In this document: positions 27,053 to 35,067 of the stretch, piece by piece
How positions within the stretch are numbered: position 1 is the stretch's first letter
Layout of the letters: each line of letters starts with the position of its first letter
Assembly (NCBI GenBank): GCA_023412805.1
Contig: JAEZRM010000081.1
Span: 1 to 64,000 of the forward strand
Source of the DNA: Pseudomonadota bacterium
Lineage (GTDB): Bacteria > Pseudomonadota > Alphaproteobacteria > Rhizobiales > Hyphomicrobiaceae
DNA length: 64,000 nucleotides
Direction: 5' to 3'
Notes under the pieces: model-generated
Seen by the model: the letters and a program-made list of their open reading frames with translations, nothing else
Databases searched by the model: none
What the model was told of the DNA's origin: nothing
Made by a program: the position numbers and the translations under genes

Positions 27053-28282
27053 TTATCGCGCCGCCCTCAACAATCGCGCCACCGCATCGACGTACACGCG
27101 CGCGCCCATGACGATGTCGGCATCGGACGTGTTCTCGGTCCAGTGATGCGAGATGCCGCCGATCGACGGCACGAACAGCATTCCCGACGGCATATGACGC
27201 GAGAAGACCATCGCGTCGTGACCGGCACCGCTCGGCATGTCCACGTGCTTGCCCGGAACACGCACCTCCGCCGCCACGCACACTGCATCCATGAAGTTCG
27301 GCGCCATGGCAGCGGGCTCCGTGCGCCGCGTCTGTCGAATGCTGGCGCGACATGGCCCGCTCTTGTTCGCCTCCGCAACGATCTCCTGCGCCGCGGCTTC
27401 GAGGCGATCCAGCACAGCATTGTCGGCATCGCGCACCTGCAGAACAAGCTCGGCCCGACCGGGAATGACAGCCGGCGCACCGGGCTCGAACGTGATGCGC
27501 CCCATGGTCCAAACGGTACGTTCCCCCGCAAGGGCCGGAAACCGATCCGAGATCGCGACAGCGATGCGCGCAGCGGCAACACCGGCATCCTTGCGAATGG
27601 CCATGCGCGTCGTGCCCGCGTGGTTCTGTACGCCGTCGGTGGTGATCAGGTACTGCCGGATGCCGACGATCTTCGTGACCACGCCGATCTTGAGATCGTT
27701 CGCCTCGAGCCAATCGCCCTGCTCGATGTGCGCTTCGAGAAAGCCGATGTAGCTCTTGGGATCGATGATATGCCGAGGCACGCCCGCCAGACCGGCTGCA
27801 GCGAGTGCGTCACGCAAAGGAGTGCCGCTCGTGCGATCCACTGAAACGTCGATAAGTGCGTCGTCTACTTCTCCAACAGCCGAACGGCTACCCAGGAAAA
27901 AGCCGAAGTGACCTTCCTCGTCACAGCAGGCGATCACGTCGACGGCGCAATTCGCAAATTCCGGATCTGCATGAACTGCACGCGCCGCCTCGAGCGCGTA
28001 GACGACGCCGAGCGGTCCATCGAGCCAACCGGCATGGTTCTGGCTTTCGAGATGCGAGCCGCCGAGCAGCTTCGGCCCCGACGCCTTCGAAATGCCGAAC
28101 ACGTTGGCGATGCCATCGATCTTGGTCTCGTGACCGATCGCGCCGAGTTCACCCACAAGCCATTTCAGCGATGCGACGTGCTCCGGCGAGAGTGTCGGGC
28201 GATGCACACCGCTCTCATAAGGTGCGAGCGCCTTCAGCGCGCGAAGGTCGGCCAGTACGCGATCGCCGTTGATCTCGGGCAT
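27053..28282 (-). CDS. M20 family Zn-dependent hydrolase (N-carbamoyl-L-amino acid hydrolase/allantoate amidohydrolase type)
   Basis: A 409-residue binuclear metalloenzyme. Metal ligands are visible: His77 in GGSHLES, Asp88 in GWLDGPLG, the CDEEGHFGFF segment, HIEQGDWL in the middle and HHWTE near the C-terminus; SGAGHDAMVF is also a family block. The dimerisation lid follows HIEQG. Such enzymes hydrolyse ureido or carbamoyl groups from L-amino acids, allantoate or ureidoglycolate. The start is ATG 28282. The uronate-dehydrogenase-like gene lies 15 bases upstream, so one transcript is likely. Which carbamoyl compound is used is unknown. Confidence 0.88.
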   Translation of the reverse strand: MPEINGDRVLADLRALKALAPYESGVHRPTLSPEHVASLKWLVGELGAIGHETKIDGIANVFGISKASGPKLLGGSHLESQNHAGWLDGPLGVVYALEAARAVHADPEFANCAVDVIACCDEEGHFGFFLGSRSAVGEVDDALIDVSVDRTSGTPLRDALAAAGLAGVPRHIIDPKSYIGFLEAHIEQGDWLEANDLKIGVVTKIVGIRQYLITTDGVQNHAGTTRMAIRKDAGVAAARIAVAISDRFPALAGERTVWTMGRITFEPGAPAVIPGRAELVLQVRDADNAVLDRLEAAAQEIVAEANKSGPCRASIRQTRRTEPAAMAPNFMDAVCVAAEVRVPGKHVDMPSGAGHDAMVFSRHMPSGMLFVPSIGGISHHWTENTSDADIVMGARVYVDAVARLLRAAR

Positions 28283-28297
28283 TTCGGATCGAACTCC

Positions 28298-29116
28298 TCA
28301 GTTGGTCTTCTTGATGGTGTCGAAGTCGGCCGAATACTCGGCCGCGCAGAATGTGCCGCCCTGATAGTGCTCGGCAACGGGGTGTTTTCCCGACTTCGGC
28401 TCCGCCGCGAGGACGTTCTCGGCATAGTCCTCGCCGCGGCTCTCGGGCGTATAGCCGAGCTCGAAAGCATGGCTGTTGTCGTACCAGGAGCGCGCATTGT
28501 CTGAGACGCCGTACATGACTTCGTACACGAGCCCCGGCCGTTCGAGGCCAATGCGGATGAGCCGCACGAGATCCTCCGGCGAGAGCCAGATCGCCAGGCG
28601 CCGCGCATCGATCGGCGCATCCGCGACATTCCCGATGCGCAGCGACGTGACGCCGATGCCGTGCTTGTAGGCATAGAGCGCACCAAGCCCCTCACCGAAA
28701 ACCTTGGACAGACCATAGCGGCTGTCCGGTCTCGGGATGACATCCGGCGGAATGGTGGTCGTGCGCGGATAGAAACCGACCGCATGGTTCGACGAGGCGA
28801 ATACGATCCGCTTCACGCCGGCCTTTCGCGCGCCCTCGAACAAGTTGTAGGCGCCGATGAGATTGGATTGGAGAATTTCCTCCCACGTCCCCTCGATGGA
28901 CTTGCCGCCGAGGTGCACGATGCCGTCGATGCCTTGGCACAAGCTTTCGACAGCCGCCGCATCCGCGAGATCCGCGGCAACGAAATTCTCGTCCGCCTTG
29001 AGATCGCCCGGCCGCACGCGATCGCTCAGCACGAGCTGACGATAGACCGGCTTGAGCAGCCCCCTGAGCCGCGACCCGATGTCGCCCGCCGCGCCCGTGA
29101 TCAGAACACGCTCCAT
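28298..29116 (-). CDS. NAD(P)-dependent oxidoreductase, uronate dehydrogenase-like
   Basis: A 272-residue extended-SDR protein. The cofactor loop is TGAAGDIGSRL near residue 8, DLAD follows the third strand, HLGGKSIEG and SSNHAVGFY are typical of the uronate dehydrogenase group, and the catalytic pair is in YGLSK. Uronate dehydrogenases oxidise galacturonate or glucuronate to the lactone. GGGAGG before ATG 29116 fixes the start. It forms a unit with the M20 hydrolase. Confidence 0.87.
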   Translation of the reverse strand: MERVLITGAAGDIGSRLRGLLKPVYRQLVLSDRVRPGDLKADENFVAADLADAAAVESLCQGIDGIVHLGGKSIEGTWEEILQSNLIGAYNLFEGARKAGVKRIVFASSNHAVGFYPRTTTIPPDVIPRPDSRYGLSKVFGEGLGALYAYKHGIGVTSLRIGNVADAPIDARRLAIWLSPEDLVRLIRIGLERPGLVYEVMYGVSDNARSWYDNSHAFELGYTPESRGEDYAENVLAAEPKSGKHPVAEHYQGGTFCAAEYSADFDTIKKTN

Positions 29117-29395
29117 GCCGCATCCTCCCGATTTGCTGTCTTGAGCCAATATTTTACGCGCGCTGAGCCATCACCCCAAGGGCGCAACAACACACCGTCA
29201 GCCTTCCGCGTATTTTCCGTAGGCCTCGCGTCATACCTGCGCCATTGTTGGGGACGCCATTACGGGCGTCCGGGCCATCTTCTCGAGCGACAGCCGCCTG
29301 GATCCATTCATGCCGCGCAGCGGCAAAGCCATGATAGTCAAAACTTATTTCAGCCGGCCATGATTTTCCCGCGAGAGCCGTTCTAAGGAGAAGAA

Positions 29396-30880
29396 ATGCA
29401 ACTGACCGCCTGCGAGATTGCCGGATACCGATCCCTGCGCGCCGTCAGGCTGCCGGTCGGTCCGGTCAGCGTCCTCCTCGGCGAGAACGGGGTCGGCAAG
29501 ACGAACATCCTCACCGCGCTCGGGCTCCTGCAGGCCGCTGCGACCGGGCCGATTTGCCGGATGCTCATCGACGAGGGTGGTCTTGGCCGCGCGCTGTGGG
29601 CTGGCCGGCCCGCTGCTGGCGATGGACCTGCACCGACAAGCATCCGTCTCACGGCGCATTTCGCCAACCTGCGCTACACGATCGAAATCGGCCATCCCGG
29701 CAAGGGCGATGCGGCGCTGGCCGGCGAACCAACCGTGCGCGCTGAGACGCTCGCTCACACCGGCATCGGCGACAATGGTGCCGGCGAGCGCATTGTCATG
29801 CAGCGCGAGGGCGCCGATGTCCGCCTGCGCAATGCCAAGGGCGAGCGCCAGCATCTCAAGCAGCACCTTCAGCCCGGTGAAACCGCGCTCAATGCCATCC
29901 GCGATGCCGCAAGCTATCCGGAGCTCGCCTATGTGCGCGAGCTGCTCGAAGGCTGGCGGATCTACCATCGCTTCAATCTCGCAGCCGATGCGCCTTCGCG
30001 CGTGCCCGCACTCGCGGCCATGACGCCCGCACTTGCTGCCGACGGCCGTGATCTCGCCGCCGCCATAGCGACGATCTCGGCCGGAGGCCCCATACCCGAG
30101 GCGCTCGTCGCCGCGCTGCGCGACGCCTTCCCGGGTGCGACGCTCGAAACGTCGGTCGCCGATGGGCGCGCAAGTTTCCAGCTCCGGCTTTCCGATATGG
30201 ACCGGTCACTCATCCCTCGCGAGATGTCCGAGGGGACTTTGCAGTACCTGTGCCTGCTTGCCGTGCTCATGGCCTACCGCAAGCCGGGCCTCATCGCGAT
30301 CAACGAGCCCGAGGCGAGCCTGCACGAGAGCTTTCTCGCGCCACTCGCACGCCTCATTGCGCGCGCCGGCGCGGAAAAGGATTCGTCGAGCCAGATCTGC
30401 ATCGTCACGCAGTCGAGCGCACTTGCCCGCGAGATTGCGAGGGCTGCCGACATCCGTCCCATGAAAGTACTGCGCCAGAACGGCCAGACGCGCATCGAGG
30501 GCGCCGCCGCGCCTGCATCGCTTCCGCGGCCCGAGCTCACTGAAGCGCCACCCGCCCCGGCACCAGCTCCCGCGCCGGCAGCAATTGCCAAGGAGCCGGG
30601 CGACGAACCCGCACTCGATACGCAGATCGAGGAGGTGCGCAGCCTCACGGCCGCACGCGAGGTGCTCGCCGAGATCCGCAAGCTCATTGCCCGATTGCGC
30701 GAGCATCCCGACGAGCTCACCGAAATTCACCCGAAGATCGAGGCGCGGCTCGCGCGCCTGCGCTCGACGGCCGTGGCACTCCCGCCGGAGTTCGCATCGC
30801 TGACAGGCCGGCTCGACGAGGAACTGCGCGCGATCGTCGCCAAGCCCACCGAGGACAAGCGGCCCGCGTCGATCTCCTGA
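29396..30880 (+). CDS. AAA/ABC-type ATPase of the RecF/OLD-like group
   Basis: A 494-residue protein. The N-terminal MQLTACEIAGYRSLRAVRLP and Walker A GENGVGKTN (residues 29-37) are typical of RecF/SMC-type heads. The second half carries MSEGTLQYLCLLAVL, a signature-like segment, and LIAINEPEASLHE, the Walker B with catalytic Glu. There is no TOPRIM nuclease domain as in OLD proteins. After residue about 375 comes a proline/alanine-rich linker (APPAPAPAPAPA) and then a helical, charged C-terminal region likely to be coiled coil. AAGGAG precedes the ATG. It has no obvious partner and is followed by the convergent DUF1491 gene with no gap. Confidence 0.78.
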   Translation: MQLTACEIAGYRSLRAVRLPVGPVSVLLGENGVGKTNILTALGLLQAAATGPICRMLIDEGGLGRALWAGRPAAGDGPAPTSIRLTAHFANLRYTIEIGHPGKGDAALAGEPTVRAETLAHTGIGDNGAGERIVMQREGADVRLRNAKGERQHLKQHLQPGETALNAIRDAASYPELAYVRELLEGWRIYHRFNLAADAPSRVPALAAMTPALAADGRDLAAAIATISAGGPIPEALVAALRDAFPGATLETSVADGRASFQLRLSDMDRSLIPREMSEGTLQYLCLLAVLMAYRKPGLIAINEPEASLHESFLAPLARLIARAGAEKDSSSQICIVTQSSALAREIARAADIRPMKVLRQNGQTRIEGAAAPASLPRPELTEAPPAPAPAPAPAAIAKEPGDEPALDTQIEEVRSLTAAREVLAEIRKLIARLREHPDELTEIHPKIEARLARLRSTAVALPPEFASLTGRLDEELRAIVAKPTEDKRPASIS

Positions 30881-31222
30881 TTATTCGGCTGACAGCCAGT
30901 CATCGAGGAAGTGGCGCCCGGCGCGATCTTCCACCTCGATGATCCAGATATCGCGATCCATATCGCGCTCCCGCGCGAGCAACGCATCGACGTCACTTTC
31001 GGATGCCGCCTTGCGCACGGCCATCCACTCTCGGTCGAGCCGATCGACGAGGCCTGCAGGCGCCGGGCCATAGAGATCGGCCGTCCCATCGAGCCGCGCG
31101 ACCTTGATGAAGATCGCGCCCGCATCCTCGTCGCCACGATTGACGACGACCGCCGCCGCGCCCTCGACCGCGCATCGCCTGATGTAGGCCTTGACCCAGA
31201 TTTCGGATTTGAGGCGCACCAT
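30881..31222 (-). CDS. DUF1491 family protein
   Basis: A 113-residue protein beginning MVRLKSEIWVKAYIRRC, then GAIFIKVARLDG and LYGPAPAG, the characteristic pattern of DUF1491, a small family found mainly in alphaproteobacteria. The function is not known. Its ATG (31222) shares one base with the stop of the ELM1-like gene, so the two are translated together. A TTG one codon earlier is less likely. No signal peptide or membrane segment. Confidence 0.82.
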   Translation of the reverse strand: MVRLKSEIWVKAYIRRCAVEGAAAVVVNRGDEDAGAIFIKVARLDGTADLYGPAPAGLVDRLDREWMAVRKAASESDVDALLARERDMDRDIWIIEVEDRAGRHFLDDWLSAE

Positions 31223-32256
31223 CAATCTCCGTTCGGCTTTCCGGACAGCATCGCACGTCGCCGGGCCCAGCGCTCGGCCACCGCGAGCGCGATATCGTCG
31301 GCTGCATAGAGCGGCGCATAGCTCCAGTCTTCCAGCGCGGTGACCTCATCGCTCAGCGGTCGCGTCACGCCACGTTGCGCGAGCGCCTGATGAAAGCGCT
31401 GGAACTTGTCGCTGCCTCCGGACGGCGTGAAGAGATCGATCGGCCGCCCCGTTGCTGCGGGTTCGCCGCTCATGTTGATGCTGTCCGCCGTGACGACGAA
31501 GCGATCGGCATGGGCGAGTATGGCCGCATAGGGGTTCTCGCCCGAACCATCCCAGATGAAGCGCGGGAACTCTTCGGTCGCCTTGGCAATGGCCGCAACG
31601 AGCGTCGGCGGTGTGCGCCGCGATGGCGTGATGAACAGACCCGCGCCGAGCTTCGCGATGGAGCGCAGCGCCGCTGCCAATCGCGCTTCATCGGCGTCGG
31701 TGAAGCGATAGCTGCTCCCATCACCACCGACCAGCACCCCCACCCACGGACGCGGCAAGGATTGAAAAGCTGCTGGCGGCGCAGCCTCACGCAATGCGGC
31801 CAGCCGAGCCGGCGAGAAGCCGTGCGGCGCGACCGTCGTGGTGATCACGTTGGCGCCGCGCTTCGGATCATGCGCCGGCATCCAGAATAGATCCGCCGTC
31901 GACAGCGGCACCTTGGGATCCTGCAGGATGATCGTATAGGTCGTCCGCCGCGCGTACGGCTTCAGCGCGCGAATGTAAGGTGCTGTCAAGCGGCCGGCCG
32001 CGATGGCGAAGTCGGGCCATGGCGGCGCGAACGTCGATCCCGGCTGCCCGAACCGCTCGGACCGTGCCACCGGCACATAGGGCGCGAGCGCCTGCTGGAG
32101 ACGGCCTGGCTGGATACGTTTCACCTCATAGGTGAGCCCCATGGCTTCGAACACGCCGCGGCACTGGCCCTCATGCCCGGCCTTGCCGTCGCTGATGATC
32201 CAACCTGTCCGACCGCGCACGGCCGACAGCAGCGTTTCCTTGGCCGACAACGCCAT
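31222..32256 (-). CDS. ELM1/GtrOC1 family putative nucleoside-diphosphate-sugar epimerase or glycosyltransferase
   Basis: A 344-residue protein of the ELM1 family, named for plant mitochondrial fission protein ELM1 and widespread in alphaproteobacteria. The family blocks are WIISDGKAGHEGQCRG at the N-terminus, LQDPKVPLSTADLFWMPAHD in the middle, VGVLVGGDGSSYRF and TADSINMSGEPAATGRPIDL. It resembles a GT-B fold without proven activity. It is divergent from the Lrp/AsnC gene and coupled to the DUF1491 gene. Confidence 0.83.
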   Translation of the reverse strand: MALSAKETLLSAVRGRTGWIISDGKAGHEGQCRGVFEAMGLTYEVKRIQPGRLQQALAPYVPVARSERFGQPGSTFAPPWPDFAIAAGRLTAPYIRALKPYARRTTYTIILQDPKVPLSTADLFWMPAHDPKRGANVITTTVAPHGFSPARLAALREAAPPAAFQSLPRPWVGVLVGGDGSSYRFTDADEARLAAALRSIAKLGAGLFITPSRRTPPTLVAAIAKATEEFPRFIWDGSGENPYAAILAHADRFVVTADSINMSGEPAATGRPIDLFTPSGGSDKFQRFHQALAQRGVTRPLSDEVTALEDWSYAPLYAADDIALAVAERWARRRAMLSGKPNGD

Positions 32257-32385
32257 TCCGCTCCCATCCCAGCCACGATGCGTCTCGCAGATCGCATTCG
32301 ACGCAATATTCTTGCTTGCGAGCCGGCCGGCGGACTAGATTTCCGCACGATCCCTCATCCTCAAGTCATTGGCAGCCCTCTTAGC

Positions 32386-32865
32386 ATGCGCGCTGAACTC
32401 GACGCCACGGACTGGCGCATTCTCAAGGAACTGCAGGCAGATGGCCGCATCACCAATGTGGCGCTGGCCGCACGTGTCGGCCTCTCACCGCCGCCGTGCC
32501 TCCGGCGCGTCAGAGCGCTCGAAGAGGCCGGTCTGATCCGCGGCTATCATGCCGAGCTCGACCAAGCCTCGACCGGCTTCGAGGTCACGGCATTCGCCTC
32601 AGTCCGCCTCCATGCCCAAGGCGAGCCCGACCTGCGCGAGTTCGAAAAGCAGATCCTCATGTGGCCGCTCGTGCGCGAGGCGTACATGCTCTCGGGCGAC
32701 ATGGACTATATGCTGCGCTGTGTGGCGCCCGATCTGCCGGGCTTCCAGGAGTTCGTGCTCGGCAAGCTGACCGCCCTCCCGAACGTCGCCAGCGTTAAGA
32801 CGACCCTCGTTCTGAGACGTGCGAAGTACGAAGCTGGGGTGCCGATCACCATCCCCGAGAAGTAG
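32386..32865 (+). CDS. Lrp/AsnC family transcriptional regulator
   Basis: A 159-residue regulator. The N-terminal helix-turn-helix (DWRILKELQADGRITNVALAARVGL, then SPPPCLRRVRALEEAGLI) is followed by the ligand-binding RAM/AsnC domain (FEVTAFASVRLHAQG, VREAYMLSGDMDYMLRC, LPNVASVKTTLVL). Such proteins sense amino acids and form octamers. ATG 32386 gives the usual family length. It is divergently arranged with the ELM1-like gene and may regulate its own promoter or that one; no operator was recognised. Confidence 0.9.
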   Translation: MRAELDATDWRILKELQADGRITNVALAARVGLSPPPCLRRVRALEEAGLIRGYHAELDQASTGFEVTAFASVRLHAQGEPDLREFEKQILMWPLVREAYMLSGDMDYMLRCVAPDLPGFQEFVLGKLTALPNVASVKTTLVLRRAKYEAGVPITIPEK

Positions 32866-33082
32866 GCGCACAACACCAGCCGCGCAACGATTATGGCACC
32901 CGCAAGACACGGTGTGGCGCGCTGAATTTATCCACAGATACTTGAGGTTCAGTAGGCAGCACGAATCGATTCGTCGTGCCCGCTCCTCTATTGTCGATCG
33001 GTGTTGTGCTCATTGCGCTTGTAAGGGCACGGGTGCTGCAGCGTTCGTCGGCGCCGCTCTTGCGTGTCTGTGGAGTGCGAAT

Positions 33083-34300
33083 TTGGCGTCCCATAATCAG
33101 AGGCCTCATGGCAGTGATCTGCCACGCTCGCTGAGCGAGCAGCTTCGGGTTCTGGAGGAGCAGCTCAATCGTCTGAGCGGCGACGCTTCGGTGCGGCTAT
33201 CGCATCCTGCACGCGACCCCATGGGCCTGCCGACGCGTCTTGGCCGCCCCATTAGCCTTGCGCCACCTGTCCGCGCGCCCGTCCTCGGTGTGCCGCCGCG
33301 CCACCCGGACGAGGAAGACGCGCATCTGCCGATCATGGCGCGCCCGCGCTCGCTACGTCGCCACGCGGTCATCATTGGATGCAGCCTGCTGCTGCTCTCC
33401 GCGACTGCCATCATCCCCTCGGTCTGGCATCTCATGACACCCGCAGTCGCGCCAGAGGCGACCTTGCCGGAGCCGCCCGTAATCCGGATGGCACTCCGCA
33501 CCCAGCAGTTCGCCCACTCCGCGCGCGAGCTCGGCCATATCCGCTTTGCCTCCCCGATGGTTGTCCAGAGCGAGGTGACGTCCCCCGCTCCGGCCATCGC
33601 GCCGCCCGCTGCATTTCCGGCGCCGGCACCTGCCCCCGAGTTCCACCCGGTCACCCGGGAAAGCCGCACGCCCACGGGCCCGAACACGACGTCCAGCCCG
33701 ACGACGAGGCTGACAGTTGCCGAGCGCGACCTCCAGCGCCTCAGCTTGCCGATGCTCGTCTCGGGCGGCGGCCCCTCTTGGGCTGGCAGCGCCGTCATCA
33801 TCGACGGCCTGCCCGCCGACGCTCGCGTATCCCACGGCATGAAGATCGCACCCGATACGTGGACCGTCGGCATCGACGACGTCGGCCACGCCGTGCTGTC
33901 TCTGCCGCCAACGACACCGGACCGGCTCGAGCTTTCGGTGCGTGTGCTTGCTGCCAACAGCCACGAGCTTGCGGCAAGTGCCTTCCACATCCACGTCGTG
34001 CGGACGTCGAGCGCGCCGGCTCAGATCGCGCCCGCCGCGCTCTTCGAGCCCGCCGCAGCAGATGCCGCCCACAAGCCCGTCATCGAACCCGAGCCCGTAA
34101 CGCGTCAGGCTGTCAAAGTGGAGCGGCCGAGACGGCCGGCGAGTCCCGTGGCGCCCGCAAAGGCTCCCGCAACACAGCAGGCGAAGCAGCCGGAACAGCC
34201 GAAGGCGACATCGGCCTGGGTTTCCGAGTTGCGCCCCGCGGCGCCGGTGTTCGGCTTCGCACCCGCTTCCGCGCCAAAGTGGTCGCCCTTCAGGGATTGA
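33083..34300 (+). CDS. Membrane-anchored proline-rich protein of unknown function
   Basis: The open frame extends from 32819, but the first 90 codons read like non-coding DNA. The best start is a TTG at 33083 with GGAG seven bases upstream, giving 405 residues; this is tentative. A charged N-terminal cytoplasmic part with LSEQLRVLEEQLNRLSGD (coiled-coil-like) precedes a single transmembrane helix (HAVIIGCSLLLLSATAII). The exported part has Pro/Ala-rich linkers, a compact middle domain (LSLPMLVSGGGPSWAGSAVI to AASAFHIHVV) and a Pro/Lys/Ala-rich tail. No family was recognised. The middle domain has the look of a small beta sandwich. Confidence 0.6.
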   Translation: MASHNQRPHGSDLPRSLSEQLRVLEEQLNRLSGDASVRLSHPARDPMGLPTRLGRPISLAPPVRAPVLGVPPRHPDEEDAHLPIMARPRSLRRHAVIIGCSLLLLSATAIIPSVWHLMTPAVAPEATLPEPPVIRMALRTQQFAHSARELGHIRFASPMVVQSEVTSPAPAIAPPAAFPAPAPAPEFHPVTRESRTPTGPNTTSSPTTRLTVAERDLQRLSLPMLVSGGGPSWAGSAVIIDGLPADARVSHGMKIAPDTWTVGIDDVGHAVLSLPPTTPDRLELSVRVLAANSHELAASAFHIHVVRTSSAPAQIAPAALFEPAAADAAHKPVIEPEPVTRQAVKVERPRRPASPVAPAKAPATQQAKQPEQPKATSAWVSELRPAAPVFGFAPASAPKWSPFRD

Positions 34301-34679
34301 CGACGCGCATTCGACGCTGTCTCCGCTCGCCTTAGCCGACGCAGCCGCAAACGCTCCGCACGCTCCGCGTCGGACCTATGAATGTAAGGAGCAAAGCGCG
34401 GACGCCAGACTCTCGTTTGGATAAGCGCGACATCCGCGCCTTGCGCTGCAAGATCCGTCGCCAGGCACGGCAGCCGGTAGAGCCGATCCGGCCTCTTCGT
34501 TCTTTCCTGGTTCCCAGGGCGGGTGATGTGCCTTGCAGCCTCGCCCCACATCCTGTTGAGCGCGTCGACAGCGCTTTGTCGTGGGCCGAGTGGCGGGCAG
34601 TGTGCCGCCATACGCACACACGTGGATAAGTTTGCTTTGTCAGTGCGGCGCGTTGCGCTCTCCGCGGCCGTGCGCGCAC
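34301..34679. other. Intergenic region without recognised gene
   Basis: These 379 bases separate the proline-rich protein gene from the convergent ybaB. Short frames exist on both strands but have arginine/cysteine-rich, non-coding composition and no family resemblance. recR, which commonly follows ybaB, is not here and no remnant of it was seen. Confidence 0.5.
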
Positions 34680-35000
34680 TCAGAAAAGCTTGAGGCCCGG
34701 CGGCAGCGGCAGACCACCCGCGACCTCCTGCATGCGCTTCTGCATCTCGACCTCGACCTTACCCTTGGCATCCTGGAAGGCCGCGAGCACGAGGTCCTCG
34801 ACGATCTCGGCGTCGTCGGGCTTCAGCAGGCTCGGATCGATCTTCACGGCCCGCATCTCGCCCTTGCCGTTGAGCGTGATCTTCACGAGGCCGGCGCCGG
34901 ACTGGCCGGAGACTTCGAGCGCTGCCAGCTCCTCCTGCATCTGCTGCATCCGGCCCTGGAGTTCCTGGGCCTTCTTCATCATCCCCATGAGGTCTTTCAT
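34680..35000 (-). CDS. YbaB/EbfC family nucleoid-associated protein
   Basis: A 106-residue DNA-binding protein: MKDLMGMMKKAQELQGRMQQ is the family's N-terminal helix, followed by the GLVKITLNGKGEMRAVKID beta hairpin and LPPGLKLF at the C-terminus. It binds DNA as a tweezer-like dimer. Start 35000 follows AAGAGGACA; the longer frame to 35045 is not typical. It lies 67 bases downstream of dnaX in the same direction, the usual order. Confidence 0.93.
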   Translation of the reverse strand: MKDLMGMMKKAQELQGRMQQMQEELAALEVSGQSGAGLVKITLNGKGEMRAVKIDPSLLKPDDAEIVEDLVLAAFQDAKGKVEVEMQKRMQEVAGGLPLPPGLKLF

Positions 35001-35067
35001 CGCCGTGTCCTCTTTGCGCGGCCGCCGCCGGGCCTGCCATTTCATCTATATAGGAACCGAACCGCGC

